11,176 nt of DNA from Acidimangrovimonas sp. (lineage in GTDB: Bacteria; Pseudomonadota; Alphaproteobacteria; Rhodobacterales; Rhodobacteraceae), in contig JASBUM010000070.1 of the NCBI GenBank assembly GCA_030147905.1, positions 1 to 11,176 of the forward strand, written 5' to 3'. The position numbers and the translations under genes were made by a program. Below the pieces are notes generated by a model. That model was not told the DNA's origin and ran no database searches. It saw only the letters and a program-made list of their open reading frames with translations. Within the stretch, counting starts at the first letter, position 1, and each line of letters starts with the position of its first letter. Shown piece after piece: positions 1 to 7,671 of this stretch.

Positions 1-53
1 TTCGCGGCGATGGTGCCGCATCTGGAACCCAGACGACCGGAGCCCAAGCCTGA
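1..53 (+). CDS. C-terminal end of an unidentified small protein upstream of nuoE (partial)
   Basis: Reading from base 3, an open frame runs 16 codons to TGA at 51-53 and ends in residues TQTTGAQA. The stop overlaps the nuoE start as TGATG, the same junction used for nuoL/nuoM further on, which is why I read this frame as real. The tail is small-residue rich and does not look like the C-terminus of NuoD, the usual structural gene before nuoE, so it may be one of the small unassigned frames known from Paracoccus and Rhodobacter complex I clusters. The other two forward frames are also open here, so base statistics do not decide. Function unknown; the gene start lies outside the window. Confidence 0.45.
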   Translation, partial: RGDGAASGTQTTGAQA

Positions 54-1096
54 TGCTACGCCGACTGCACCCCGAACAGCCCGAAAGCTTTGCCTTCACC
101 CCGGCCAACCTGGCCTGGGCCGAGGCGCAGATCACCAAATATCCCGAAGGGCGCCAGGCCAGCGCGATCATCCCGCTGCTGTGGCGCGCGCAGGAGCAGG
201 AGGGCTGGCTGACCCGCCCGGCGATCGAATATGTCGCGCGGATGCTCGACATGGCGTATATGCGGGCGCTGGAGGTGGCGACCTTCTACTTCATGTTCCA
301 GCTTGCCCCGGTGGGTACGGTCGCGCATGTCCAGATCTGCGGCACCCTGTCGTGCATGATCTGCGGCTCTGACGATCTGGTCGAGGTGTGCCGGCGGCGG
401 ATCGCGGAACAGCCCCACAAGGTCTCTGCGGACGGCAAGTTCTCGTGGGAAGAGGTCGAGTGTCTGGGCGCCTGCGCCAATGCGCCGATGGCCCAGATCG
501 GCAAGGATTACTACGAGGACCTGACCGCCGAGCGGCTCGAGGCGCTTCTCGACCGGATGGCTTCGGGCGAGGTGCCGGTGCCGGGGCCGCAGAACGGACG
601 CTATGCCGCCGAACCCTCGGGCGGGCTGACCAGCCTGAAGGCGCATGAGAAGGATCGCATGCCGCATAACGCCTCGGTCCAGCTTGCGGTGGACAAGGGC
701 GACACGCTCAAGCGCATCGACGGCAGCGAGGAACCGGTGAGCGCGCCGTGGCTGGGCAAGCATGGCGCCGACCGCGCGCGCGGCGACAGGCATCATGCCC
801 GGCCGGTCATGGCAAGTCCCGAGGCCCCGATCGGCACACGGCCCGAACCGCTTGCCGCGCCGCGCCCCCAAGGGGCGGACGATCTCAAGAAGATCAAGGG
901 CATCGGCCCGAAACTTGAAGCGATCCTGAACGAGATGGGCTATTTCCATTTCGACCAGATCGCCGACTGGCGCGCCGATCAGGTGGCCTGGATGGATGAG
1001 GCGCTCGAAGGGTTCAAGGGCCGTGCAAGCCGCGACGACTGGGTCGGGCAGGCACGCGCGCTTGCCGCGGCGCGCAACGATGGCAAGGCCGGCTAG
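53..1096 (+). CDS. nuoE: NADH-quinone oxidoreductase subunit E (24 kDa, cluster N1a) with C-terminal helix-hairpin-helix extension
   Basis: Peripheral-arm subunit of complex I that carries the [2Fe-2S] cluster N1a beside the FMN of NuoF. It has 347 residues. Residues 1-170 form the thioredoxin-like ferredoxin domain. The four ligands are C96 and C101 (CGTLSC) and C137 and C141 (CLGAC), the family spacing. The ATG at 53 overlaps the upstream stop (TGATG), with GGAG ten bases before it. After about residue 185 comes a Pro/Ala/charged linker, and residues 276-340 hold a separate compact domain with the [19 protein letters not shown] motif. That is a helix-hairpin-helix pattern like the COG3743 family (predicted helix-3-turn-helix domain). 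Plain NuoE proteins are about 160-240 residues, so this is a fusion or extension. The extension's role is unknown; the core assignment is secure. DUF5337 follows 14 bases downstream. Confidence 0.97.
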   Translation: MLRRLHPEQPESFAFTPANLAWAEAQITKYPEGRQASAIIPLLWRAQEQEGWLTRPAIEYVARMLDMAYMRALEVATFYFMFQLAPVGTVAHVQICGTLSCMICGSDDLVEVCRRRIAEQPHKVSADGKFSWEEVECLGACANAPMAQIGKDYYEDLTAERLEALLDRMASGEVPVPGPQNGRYAAEPSGGLTSLKAHEKDRMPHNASVQLAVDKGDTLKRIDGSEEPVSAPWLGKHGADRARGDRHHARPVMASPEAPIGTRPEPLAAPRPQGADDLKKIKGIGPKLEAILNEMGYFHFDQIADWRADQVAWMDEALEGFKGRASRDDWVGQARALAAARNDGKAG

Positions 1097-1110
1097 GACC
1101 GGATGGAAGG

Positions 1111-1353
1111 ATGACGAAACCGGACCCGGACGACGACGCACATCTCGCAGGTCAGGCGCGGCTCGCCGCGGTGGTGATCGCAGTTGCCGGTGTGCTCTGG
1201 GTCGGGGGGAATTTGCTGGGACGCGGGCTGGGCTGGGATATCCGCTATGCCTTTCTGCTCGACCTGGCGGCATTGGCGGCGTTCGTCTGGGCGCTGGTCG
1301 TGACCTGGCGGGTCTGGCGGCGGCGTCAGGACCGGGATCGCCGGGGAAAATGA
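1111..1353 (+). CDS. DUF5337-like two-helix membrane protein
   Basis: An 80-residue protein with an acidic N-terminus (PDPDDD at residues 5-9), two hydrophobic segments at about 18-37 and 47-66, and a strongly basic C-terminus ([12 protein letters not shown]). This charge pattern suggests a helical hairpin in the inner membrane with the basic tail in the cytoplasm. The pattern, including the [21 protein letters not shown] stretch around 42-62, matches my memory of the DUF5337 family found in Rhodobacterales; no search was possible. It lies 14 bases after nuoE and its stop touches the nuoF ribosome-binding site (TGAGGA), so it is co-translated with complex I genes. The start is preceded directly by GGAAGG, closer than usual, with AGGA at 1095-1098 as an alternative. 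Function unknown; a small accessory or assembly protein is a guess from position. Confidence 0.8.
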   Translation: MTKPDPDDDAHLAGQARLAAVVIAVAGVLWVGGNLLGRGLGWDIRYAFLLDLAALAAFVWALVVTWRVWRRRQDRDRRGK

Positions 1354-1356
1354 GGA
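1352..1356 (+). promoter_or_regulatory. Ribosome-binding site deciding the nuoF start
   Basis: GAGGA lies seven bases before the ATG at 1364. The same frame also has a TTG at 1358, but that codon is only one base from this motif, so ATG 1364 is preferred. That start gives a 431-residue NuoF beginning [14 protein letters not shown], the length usual in this group. The motif overlaps the stop codon of the preceding gene. Confidence 0.75.
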
Positions 1357-1363
1357 ATTGGGA

Positions 1364-2659
1364 ATGCTGAAGGATCAGGACCGCATCTTCACCAATCTCT
1401 ACGGGATGCATGATCGCAGCCTTGCCGGCGCGCGGGCGCGCGGGCACTGGGACGGCACCAAGGAGATCTTGGCGCGCGGGCGCGACACGATCGTCGAGCA
1501 GGTCAAGGCGTCGGGCCTGCGCGGGCGCGGCGGCGCCGGCTTCCCGACCGGGCTGAAATGGTCCTTCATGCCCAAGGAATCCGACGGCCGCCCGGCCTAC
1601 CTTGCGATCAATGCCGACGAATCCGAGCCGGGCACATGCAAGGACCGCGAGATCATGCGCCATGATCCGCATACGCTGATCGAAGGCGCCCTGATCGCGT
1701 CCTTCGCGATGGGCGCCCATGCCAGCTATATCTATCTTCGCGGCGAATATATCCGCGAGCGCGAGGCGCTGCAGCGGGCCGTCGACGAGGCCTATGATGC
1801 CGGGCTGATCGGCAAGAACGCCTGCGGCTCGGGCTGGGATTTCGACCTGTATCGGCATCACGGCGCCGGCGCCTATATCTGCGGCGAGGAAACCGCGATG
1901 CTCGAAAGCCTCGAAGGCAAGAAGGGCATGCCGCGGATGAAGCCGCCGTTCCCCGCCGCCTCGGGGCTTTACGGCTGCCCGACCACGGTCAACAACGTGG
2001 AATCGATTGCCGTCGTGCCCACGATCCTGCGCCGCGGCGCCGATTGGTTCGCCTCGATCGGCCGGCCCAACAACACCGGCACCAAGCTTTTCGCGATCTC
2101 GGGCCATGTCAATCAGCCCTGCGTCGTCGAAGAGGCGATGTCGATCCCGCTGCGCGAATTGCTCGACCGTCATTGCGGCGGCGTGCGCGGCGGCTGGGAC
2201 AACCTCAAGGCGGTGATCCCCGGCGGCTCTTCGGTGCAATTGCTGCGCGCCGAGGAATGCGACGAGGCGATCATGGATTTCGACTGGCTGCGCGACAAGA
2301 AATCCGGCCTCGGCACCGCGGCGGTGATCGTGATGGATCAGTCCACCGATATCATCAAGGCGATCTGGCGGCTGGCGAAATTCTACAAGCACGAAAGCTG
2401 CGGCCAGTGTACGCCCTGCCGCGAGGGCACCGGCTGGATGATGCGGGTGCTGGAGCGGATGGTGCGCGGCGAGGCGGCGATGGAAGAGATCGACATGCTC
2501 TTCGACGTCACCAAACAGGTCGAGGGCCATACGATCTGCGCGCTCGGCGATGCCGCGGCCTGGCCCATCCAGGGGCTGATCCGGCAGTTCCGCGACGAGA
2601 TCGAGGACCGCATCAAGGCGCGCCAGACCGGCCGTCTTGGCGCGATGGCGGCGGAATAG
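1364..2659 (+). CDS. nuoF: NADH-quinone oxidoreductase subunit F (51 kDa, FMN, NADH site, cluster N3)
   Basis: Catalytic NADH-oxidising subunit: NADH reduces FMN, and electrons pass to the [4Fe-4S] cluster N3. It has 431 residues. The FMN/NADH Rossmann-like region shows [10 protein letters not shown] at 54-63, NADESEPG at 83-90 and [13 protein letters not shown] at 167-179. The ubiquitin-like linker domain follows at about 240-320. The N3 ligands are C346, C349 and C352 (SCGQCTPC) plus C392 (TICALGD). All expected motifs are intact. The TTG six bases upstream is the longer alternative start, rejected on ribosome-binding-site spacing. The gene ends in MAAE followed by TAG, the same ending as other genes in this block. 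A DUF3291 gene starts two bases after the stop, so nuoF and nuoG are not adjacent here. Confidence 0.98.
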   Translation: MLKDQDRIFTNLYGMHDRSLAGARARGHWDGTKEILARGRDTIVEQVKASGLRGRGGAGFPTGLKWSFMPKESDGRPAYLAINADESEPGTCKDREIMRHDPHTLIEGALIASFAMGAHASYIYLRGEYIREREALQRAVDEAYDAGLIGKNACGSGWDFDLYRHHGAGAYICGEETAMLESLEGKKGMPRMKPPFPAASGLYGCPTTVNNVESIAVVPTILRRGADWFASIGRPNNTGTKLFAISGHVNQPCVVEEAMSIPLRELLDRHCGGVRGGWDNLKAVIPGGSSVQLLRAEECDEAIMDFDWLRDKKSGLGTAAVIVMDQSTDIIKAIWRLAKFYKHESCGQCTPCREGTGWMMRVLERMVRGEAAMEEIDMLFDVTKQVEGHTICALGDAAAWPIQGLIRQFRDEIEDRIKARQTGRLGAMAAE

Positions 2660-2662
2660 GAA
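2639..2662 (+). repeat. Shared gene-end sequence, copy 1 (nuoF 3' end)
   Basis: Bases 2639-2657 are identical over 19 bases to 3145-3163 at the end of the first DUF3291 gene. Bases 2643-2662 are identical over 20 bases to 5684-5703 at the end of nuoG. The sequence encodes AMAAE plus the stop and runs into the start region of the next gene. Confidence 0.85.
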
Positions 2663-3165
2663 TGCAACCGACGGGCCATCATATCGCCGAACTGAACTTC
2701 GGGGTTCTGCGTCACGACTGGGACGATCCCCGGGTCAAGGATTTCGTCGACGGTCTGGCGCTGGTCAACGGCGTGGCCGAGCGCAGCCCCGGCTTTGTCT
2801 GGCGGCTGGACGATGACGCGATGGAGGCGGCGCAGACCGACCCAGAGGGCGCGCTGGGGGGCAATCCGCGCATGGCCTCGACGCTGTCGGTCTGGGAAGA
2901 CGCGGGCGCGCTGGAGGCCTTCGTGTGGAACACCGTGCACCGGCAGTTCTATGCGCGCCGCGCCGAATGGTACGACGCGGTCGAGAGCGTGCGGTTCGTG
3001 ATGTGGTGGGTGCCCGAGGGGTATTACCCGAACATCGCAGAGGGGATGGCGCGGGTGCGTCATCTGGAGGCGCATGGCGACACCGACCATGCCTTTGGCT
3101 GGAAACACCTTGAAGACGCGCAGCTTTGGAAATCGCGGGGCTGCGGCGCGATGGCGGCGGAATGA
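2662..3165 (+). CDS. DUF3291 family protein, first tandem copy
   Basis: A 167-residue soluble protein with no signal peptide or membrane segment. It opens with HHIAELNFG, then DDPRV (21-25), PGFVW (43-47), a central VWED (76-79), the block [14 protein letters not shown] at 87-100, FVMWWVP and a C-terminal SRGC. The AELN...PGFVW...SVWE...FVMWWVP pattern is that of DUF3291, a family expected to have the dimeric ferredoxin-like (ABM-type) fold; some proteins of that fold bind heme or act as small monooxygenases, but no such residues can be proved here. It starts two bases after the nuoF stop, with AGGAATG supplying the start context. It overlaps the next gene and is about half identical to it by hand alignment. 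Its role in complex I is unknown. Confidence 0.88.
   Translation: MQPTGHHIAELNFGVLRHDWDDPRVKDFVDGLALVNGVAERSPGFVWRLDDDAMEAAQTDPEGALGGNPRMASTLSVWEDAGALEAFVWNTVHRQFYARRAEWYDAVESVRFVMWWVPEGYYPNIAEGMARVRHLEAHGDTDHAFGWKHLEDAQLWKSRGCGAMAAE
3145..3163 (+). repeat. Shared gene-end sequence, copy 2 (first DUF3291 3' end)
   Basis: This is a 19-base identity with 2639-2657 in nuoF, although the two proteins are unrelated. It encodes GAMAAE and leads into TGA at 3163-3165. Confidence 0.85.
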
Positions 3166-3167
3166 TC

Positions 3168-3671
3168 ATGCAACAGCCCGAGAACCATCACCTGGCCGAG
3201 TTGAACATCGGCCGCCTGGTCGCCGACACCGACGATCCGCGCGTGGCCGAGTTCATGGCGGCGCTCGATCGCATCAACGGCATGGGCAAGCGCATGCCCG
3301 GCTTCGTGTGGATGATGGAAGGCTCGGGAGAGCCAGGCACCGGCAATACCGAAACCAAGCTGGAAGGCGATCCGCGCTTTGTCTCGAACCTGACGGTCTG
3401 GGAAGACGTAGCGACGCTGGAGAATTTCGTCTGGAACACCGTACATCGCCAGTTCTACGCGCGGCGGCAGGAATGGTTCGAGGTTCTGGGCGAGATGCAT
3501 TTCGTGATGTGGTGGGTGCCCGCGGGGCACCGGCCGACGCTGGACGAGGCGCTGGCGCGGCTTGCCCATCTGAAGGAACATGGCGATAGCGACCGCGCCT
3601 TCGGCTGGTCCTATCTCGACCAGGCCCGGCTTTGGCAAAGCCGCGGCTGTGCGCAAGTGGCGGCGGAGTAG
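3168..3671 (+). CDS. DUF3291 family protein, second tandem copy
   Basis: A 167-residue paralogue of the preceding gene. It shares [37 protein letters not shown] (87-100), [11 protein letters not shown] and [10 protein letters not shown] 3168 is chosen because it gives MQQPENHH, which aligns with MQPTGHH of the first copy and the same length. ATG 3162, two codons earlier, overlaps the preceding stop as ATGA and is an equally possible start. The main differences are in the loop at about 48-70, where this copy has a Gly/Glu/Thr-rich stretch. The C-terminus is QVAAE. TAG is followed after four bases by the nuoG ATG. Position inside the dehydrogenase-module genes suggests a complex I-linked role, possibly as a heterodimer with copy one; this is inference. 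Confidence 0.87.
   Translation: MQQPENHHLAELNIGRLVADTDDPRVAEFMAALDRINGMGKRMPGFVWMMEGSGEPGTGNTETKLEGDPRFVSNLTVWEDVATLENFVWNTVHRQFYARRQEWFEVLGEMHFVMWWVPAGHRPTLDEALARLAHLKEHGDSDRAFGWSYLDQARLWQSRGCAQVAAE
3657..3671 (+). repeat. Shared gene-end sequence, copy 3 (second DUF3291 3' end, diverged)
   Basis: GTGGCGGCGGAGTAG encodes VAAE plus stop. It differs from the nuoF and nuoG ends at two positions (GTG for ATG, GAG for GAA). Confidence 0.7.
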
Positions 3672-3675
3672 GGAT

Positions 3676-5700
3676 ATGAGCGATCTTCGGAAAATCATCA
3701 TCGACGGGATCGAGGTCGAGGTCGATCCGGCGCTGACCCTGATCCAGGCCTGCGAAGAGGCCGGGATCGAGATCCCGCGCTTTTGCTATCACGAGCGACT
3801 GTCGATCGCCGGCAATTGCCGGATGTGCCTGGTCGAGATCGTCGGCGGCCCGCCCAAGCCCGCCGCGAGCTGCGCCATGCAGGTGCGCGATCTGCGGCCC
3901 GGCAAGGACGGCGCCCCGCCCGAGGTGCGGACCAATTCGCCGATGGTGAAGAAGGCGCGCGAAGGGGTGATGGAGTTCCTGCTCATCAACCACCCGCTCG
4001 ACTGCCCGATCTGCGATCAGGGCGGCGAATGCGATCTGCAGGATCAGGCGATGGCCTATGGCGTCGATTTCTCGCGCTATCGCGAGCCCAAGCGCGCGAA
4101 CGAGGATCTCGATCTCGGTCCCCTGGTCGATACCTGCATGACGCGCTGCATCTCCTGCACCCGCTGCGTGCGTTTCACCACCGAGGTGGCCGGCATCACC
4201 CAGATGGGCCAGACCGGGCGCGGCGAGGATGCCGAGATTACCTCCTATCTCAACCAGACGCTCGATTCGAACCTTCAGGGCAATATCATCGATCTGTGCC
4301 CGGTCGGCGCGCTGACCTCGAAACCCTATGCCTTCACCGCACGGCCGTGGGAGCTGACCAAGACCGAGACAATCGACGTGATGGATGCGCTCGGCTCGAA
4401 TATCCGGGTCGATACCAAGGGCCGCGAGGTCATGCGGATCCTGCCGCGAAACCATGACGGCGTGAACGAGGAATGGATCTCGGACAAGACCCGTTTCGTC
4501 TGGGACGGGCTGCGCCGGCAGCGGCTCGACCGGCCCTATATCCGCGAGGGTGGCAAGCTGCGCCCGGCCTCGTGGCCCGAGGCGCTGGCTGCCGCGGCGG
4601 CGGCGATGAAGGGCAAGCGCGTGGCGGGGCTGGTGGGCGATCTGGCCCCGGTCGAGGCGGCCTTCGCGCTCAAGCAATTGATCGAGGGGCAGGGCGGCCA
4701 TGTCGAATGCCGCACCGACGGCGCCAAGCTGCCCGAGGGCAACCGCTCGGCCTATGTCGGCACGGCCCGGATCGAGGATATCGACGCCGCGCGGCTGATC
4801 TATCTGATCGGCACCAATCCGCGCGACGAGGCGGCGGTTCTGAATGCCCGGATCCGCAAGGCATGGCTGGCGGGCGCCGAGGTGCGGCTGATCGGCGAGG
4901 CGGCCGATCTGACCTATGAATACGACCATCTGGGCGCCGATCGCGGGGCCCTGGTCAAGGCCGCGGGTGCCGCGCGCAAGGACGATCGCCCGGCGCTGGT
5001 GATCGTGGGGCAGGGCGCCCTGCGCGAGGCCGACGGCGAGGCGGTGCTCTCGCAGGCGATGAAGCTGACCGAGGGGCTGGGCGCGGGCCTTCTGGTCCTG
5101 CACACTGCCGCCGGGCGCGTCGGCGCGATGGATGTCGGCGCGGTCACGGCGGGCGGGCTTTCGGCCGCGCTCGACGGCGCCGAGGTGATCTACAACCTGG
5201 GTGCCGACGAGGTCGAGATCGCCCAGGGCGCCGACGGCGGGCCTTTCGTGATCTATCAGGGCAGCCATGGCGACCGTGGCGCGCATCGGGCGGATGTGAT
5301 CCTGCCGGGCGCGGCCTGGACCGAGGAGAACGGGCTTTTCGTCAATACCGAGGGGCGGCCGCAACTGGCGCTGCGCGCCGGGTTCCCCCCGGGCGAGGCC
5401 AAGGAGAACTGGGCGATCCTGCGCGCGCTTTCGGCCGAGGTCGGGGCGACCCAGCCCTGGGACAGTCTGGCCGAGCTACGCGGCGCGCTGGTGGCGGCGC
5501 ATCCCGGGCTGGCGGTGATCGACGAGGTGGCGGAAAACGAATGGAAACGGCTGCCGTTGCGCGATCCTGCGCAGGCGGACCTGCGCAACGCGGTGGCGGA
5601 TTTCTACCTGACCAACCCGGTGGCGCGGGCCTCGACGCTGATGGCGGAACTGTCGCGCATGGCGGCAGCGCGCCGCGAGGCGCCGATGGCGGCGGAATAG
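3676..5700 (+). CDS. nuoG: NADH-quinone oxidoreductase subunit G (75 kDa, clusters N1b, N4, N5)
   Basis: Largest peripheral subunit, passing electrons from N3 in NuoF towards NuoI. It has 674 residues, the length usual for this lineage. The N-terminal ferredoxin domain has [2Fe-2S] N1b ligands C37, C48, C51 and C66. The His-Cys cluster N5 uses H106, C110, C113 and C119. N4 uses C158, C161, C164 and C208. From about residue 220 follows the molybdopterin-oxidoreductase-like fold, which holds no cofactor in complex I. The extra N7 motif of the Escherichia and Thermus proteins is absent: there are no cysteines between 209 and 280. ATG 3676 begins [16 protein letters not shown] and has GGAG and AGGG just upstream. 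The reading frame is open further upstream, but that part overlaps the DUF3291 gene and has no homology to the family. The gene ends PMAAE. Confidence 0.98.
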   Translation: MSDLRKIIIDGIEVEVDPALTLIQACEEAGIEIPRFCYHERLSIAGNCRMCLVEIVGGPPKPAASCAMQVRDLRPGKDGAPPEVRTNSPMVKKAREGVMEFLLINHPLDCPICDQGGECDLQDQAMAYGVDFSRYREPKRANEDLDLGPLVDTCMTRCISCTRCVRFTTEVAGITQMGQTGRGEDAEITSYLNQTLDSNLQGNIIDLCPVGALTSKPYAFTARPWELTKTETIDVMDALGSNIRVDTKGREVMRILPRNHDGVNEEWISDKTRFVWDGLRRQRLDRPYIREGGKLRPASWPEALAAAAAAMKGKRVAGLVGDLAPVEAAFALKQLIEGQGGHVECRTDGAKLPEGNRSAYVGTARIEDIDAARLIYLIGTNPRDEAAVLNARIRKAWLAGAEVRLIGEAADLTYEYDHLGADRGALVKAAGAARKDDRPALVIVGQGALREADGEAVLSQAMKLTEGLGAGLLVLHTAAGRVGAMDVGAVTAGGLSAALDGAEVIYNLGADEVEIAQGADGGPFVIYQGSHGDRGAHRADVILPGAAWTEENGLFVNTEGRPQLALRAGFPPGEAKENWAILRALSAEVGATQPWDSLAELRGALVAAHPGLAVIDEVAENEWKRLPLRDPAQADLRNAVADFYLTNPVARASTLMAELSRMAAARREAPMAAE

Positions 5701-5703
5701 GAA
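5684..5703 (+). repeat. Shared gene-end sequence, copy 4 (nuoG 3' end)
   Basis: This is a 20-base identity with 2643-2662 at the nuoF end. It covers codons for MAAE, the TAG stop and three bases beyond. The AGGA it contains (5699-5702) sits nine bases before the next start codon. Confidence 0.85.
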
Positions 5704-5711
5704 CGGAAGGG

Positions 5712-6128
5712 ATGCGGCCTCGGGCGATCGCATCGGGACTTGCGGCGGGCGCCGCGCTGGTCGTTCTGGCCGGCTGCGCGCGTCCGGTGCCCGAGGCGGC
5801 GGCGTCGAAGACGGATTTCAAGCCCCGCTACATGGGGATCAAGACGGTGCTTCTGGATGGCGACCTGGTGGATTTCCTGGTGGCCATGAAGGGGGCGCGA
5901 TCGGCGGCCGATGTCGAAGCCTACGCGCGTTGCGCGGCCGCCCAATATGCGCTGATCCGGGGATACGGATTCGCGCGGCACATCCGCACGAATGTGGCGG
6001 AAGAGGGTGGCATTTGGCGCGGAGATGCGGTTTACACCATCTCGCCAGCGCTGCCCCCGGGGCTGAAGACGATCGACGCCGAAGTGACGGTGCGCGATTG
6101 CGGTGCCCAGGGGATACCGACGGTCTGA
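5712..6128 (+). CDS. Small predicted lipoprotein between nuoG and nuoH
   Basis: A 138-residue protein with a lipoprotein signal: basic start (MRPRA), hydrophobic stretch 8-20 and lipobox LAGC with the lipidated cysteine at C22. The mature protein is about 117 residues with two further cysteines, C74 and C130, that could form a disulfide in the periplasm. It has no motif I recognise; recognisable stretches are MGIKTVLLDGDLVDFLVAMKG at 41-61 and GDAVYTISPALPPG at 104-117. ATG 5712 is chosen because it begins the signal sequence; the same frame is open upstream inside nuoG. AGGA at 5699-5702 is a likely ribosome-binding site. nuoH follows 12 bases after the stop, so it is co-expressed with complex I. 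A periplasmic lipoprotein is not part of the conserved enzyme core; function unknown. Confidence 0.85.
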   Translation: MRPRAIASGLAAGAALVVLAGCARPVPEAAASKTDFKPRYMGIKTVLLDGDLVDFLVAMKGARSAADVEAYARCAAAQYALIRGYGFARHIRTNVAEEGGIWRGDAVYTISPALPPGLKTIDAEVTVRDCGAQGIPTV

Positions 6129-6140
6129 GGAAGAGGCACG

Positions 6141-7178
6141 ATGGCTGAATTTCTGCATACGGGGCTGGGAACGGCGCTCTTGATCGTGGTCCAGGGCATC
6201 CTGGTCATCGCCTTCGTGATGATCAGCCTGCTGTTTCTGGTCTATGGCGACCGCAAGATCTGGGCGGCGGTCCAGATGCGGCGCGGGCCCAACGTCGTGG
6301 GGGCCTTCGGGCTTCTGCAATCGGTGGCGGACGCGCTGAAATATGTCGTCAAGGAGGTCGTGGTGCCGGCGGGGGCGGACAAGTTCGTCTTCTTCCTTGC
6401 GCCGCTGCTGAGCTTTCTGCTGGCGCTGCTGGCCTGGGCGGTGATCCCGTTCAACCCGCACTGGGTGCTGGCCAACATCAACGTGGCGGTCCTGTTCATC
6501 TTCGCGGTCTCCTCGCTGGAGGTCTACGGGGTGATCATGGGCGGCTGGGCGTCGAACTCCAAATATCCGTTCCTGGGCAGCCTGCGTTCGGCGGCGCAGA
6601 TGATCTCCTACGAGGTGTCGCTGGGGCTGATCATCGTGGGCGTCGTGATCTCCACCGGATCTCTCAACTTCACCGACATCGTGAACGCGCAGCGCGGCTC
6701 CTACGGGTTGCTGAACTGGTACTGGCTGCCGCATCTGCCGATGGTGGTGCTGTTCTTCATCTCGGCGCTGGCCGAGACCAACCGCCCGCCCTTCGATCTG
6801 CCCGAGGCGGAATCGGAACTGGTGGCCGGCTATCAGGTGGAATATTCCTCGACGCCGTTTCTGCTGTTCATGGCCGGCGAATACATCGCCATCTTCCTGA
6901 TGTGCGCGCTGCTGGCGCTGCTGTTCTTCGGCGGCTGGCTGTCGCCGATCCCGGGCCTGCCCGACGGCGCGTTCTGGATGGTGCTGAAGATGGCGTTCTT
7001 CTTCTTCCTCTTCGCCATGGTGAAGGCGATCGTGCCGCGCTACCGCTACGATCAGCTGATGCGCATCGGCTGGAAGGTCTTCCTTCCGCTGAGCCTGGGC
7101 TGGGTGGTGATCGTCTCGTTCCTGGCGAAATACGCTGTGCTCGGCGGCTTCTGGGCGCGCTGGGCGATTGGGGGCTGA
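6141..7178 (+). CDS. nuoH: NADH-quinone oxidoreductase subunit H (ND1-type, quinone site)
   Basis: Integral membrane subunit that forms much of the quinone chamber and joins the peripheral arm to the membrane arm. It has 345 residues and about eight transmembrane helices. Family signatures are YGDRK at 35-39, RRGPN at 48-51, the [15 protein letters not shown] loop at 135-149 followed by [26 protein letters not shown] at 212-231 and [13 protein letters not shown] at 300-312. All are intact and the length matches the Paracoccus-type protein. GAGGAAGAGG lies upstream of ATG 6141, overlapping the lipoprotein stop. nuoI begins one base after the nuoH stop. Confidence 0.98.
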   Translation: MAEFLHTGLGTALLIVVQGILVIAFVMISLLFLVYGDRKIWAAVQMRRGPNVVGAFGLLQSVADALKYVVKEVVVPAGADKFVFFLAPLLSFLLALLAWAVIPFNPHWVLANINVAVLFIFAVSSLEVYGVIMGGWASNSKYPFLGSLRSAAQMISYEVSLGLIIVGVVISTGSLNFTDIVNAQRGSYGLLNWYWLPHLPMVVLFFISALAETNRPPFDLPEAESELVAGYQVEYSSTPFLLFMAGEYIAIFLMCALLALLFFGGWLSPIPGLPDGAFWMVLKMAFFFFLFAMVKAIVPRYRYDQLMRIGWKVFLPLSLGWVVIVSFLAKYAVLGGFWARWAIGG

Positions 7179-7179
7179 A

Positions 7180-7671
7180 ATGGGCATCGATATCACTCGC
7201 GCCGTCAAGTATTTCTTCCTGACGGATTTCCTCAAGGGCTTCGGCCTCGGCATGCGGTATTTCTTCGCCCCCAAGGCGACGCTGAACTATCCGCACGAGA
7301 AGGGGCCGCTGTCGCCGCGCTTCCGCGGCGAGCACGCGCTGCGCCGTTATCCGTCCGGTGAGGAGCGCTGCATCGCCTGCAAGCTGTGCGAGGCGATCTG
7401 CCCGGCGCAGGCGATCACCATCGACGCCGAGCCGCGCGACGACGGCTCGCGCCGGACGACGCGCTACGACATCGACATGACCAAATGCATCTATTGCGGC
7501 TTCTGTCAGGAAGCATGCCCGGTGGATGCGATCGTCGAGGGTCCGAATTTCGAATTCGCCACCGAAACGCGCGAGGAATTGTTCTATGACAAGGCCAAGC
7601 TTCTGGACAACGGCGATCGGTGGGAAGCGGAGATCGCGCGCAACCTCGAAGTGGACGCACCCTACCGATGA
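7180..7671 (+). CDS. nuoI: NADH-quinone oxidoreductase subunit I (23 kDa, clusters N6a and N6b)
   Basis: Ferredoxin-like subunit that carries electrons from NuoG to the quinone-side cluster. It has 163 residues. An amphipathic N-terminus (about 1-30) lies on the membrane. Two 8Fe-type motifs follow: C64, C67, C70, C74-P and C103, C106, C109, C113-P. In each motif the first three cysteines bind one cluster and the fourth binds the other. The start at ATG 7180 gives [17 protein letters not shown]. An in-frame TTG at 7168 lies inside nuoH and is rejected. GGGGG at 7170-7174 serves as the nearby purine-rich site. The stop TGA (7669-7671) overlaps an ATG at 7668 that opens the mini-ORF before nuoJ. 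Confidence 0.98.
   Translation: MGIDITRAVKYFFLTDFLKGFGLGMRYFFAPKATLNYPHEKGPLSPRFRGEHALRRYPSGEERCIACKLCEAICPAQAITIDAEPRDDGSRRTTRYDIDMTKCIYCGFCQEACPVDAIVEGPNFEFATETREELFYDKAKLLDNGDRWEAEIARNLEVDAPYR

Larger units (their letters stand above)
2662..3671 (+). repeat. Tandem gene duplication (two DUF3291 paralogues)
   Basis: The two consecutive genes encode proteins of the same length (167 residues from equivalent starts) that align almost without gaps. About 85 positions are identical by eye. The identical 14-residue block at 87-100 in both is coded at 2920-2961 and 3426-3467 with seven synonymous codon differences. The duplication is therefore old and kept by selection on the protein, not a recent copy. 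Confidence 0.88.

Noticed and set aside
996..1370. Overlapping plus-strand frame across the nuoE end, DUF5337 gene and nuoF start
   Set aside because: It is out of frame with two real genes, has no motif, and its translation is Arg/Gly-rich as expected from shifted GC-rich codons.
56..2530. Very long open frame on the minus strand (824 codons) opposite nuoE and nuoF
   Set aside because: It is a shadow of GC-rich codon use on the plus strand. It is Arg/His/Asp-rich, has no recognisable domain and crosses several secure genes.
3126..3167. Longer N-terminus for the second DUF3291 protein (start at 3126)
   Set aside because: The added residues overlap the first copy's coding end and have no counterpart in the first copy. 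Starts at 3162 or 3168 fit the paralogue alignment.
3274..5364. Long minus-strand open frame opposite the second DUF3291 gene and nuoG
   Set aside because: It has the same GC-driven composition artefact and runs antisense to a gene with all cluster ligands intact.
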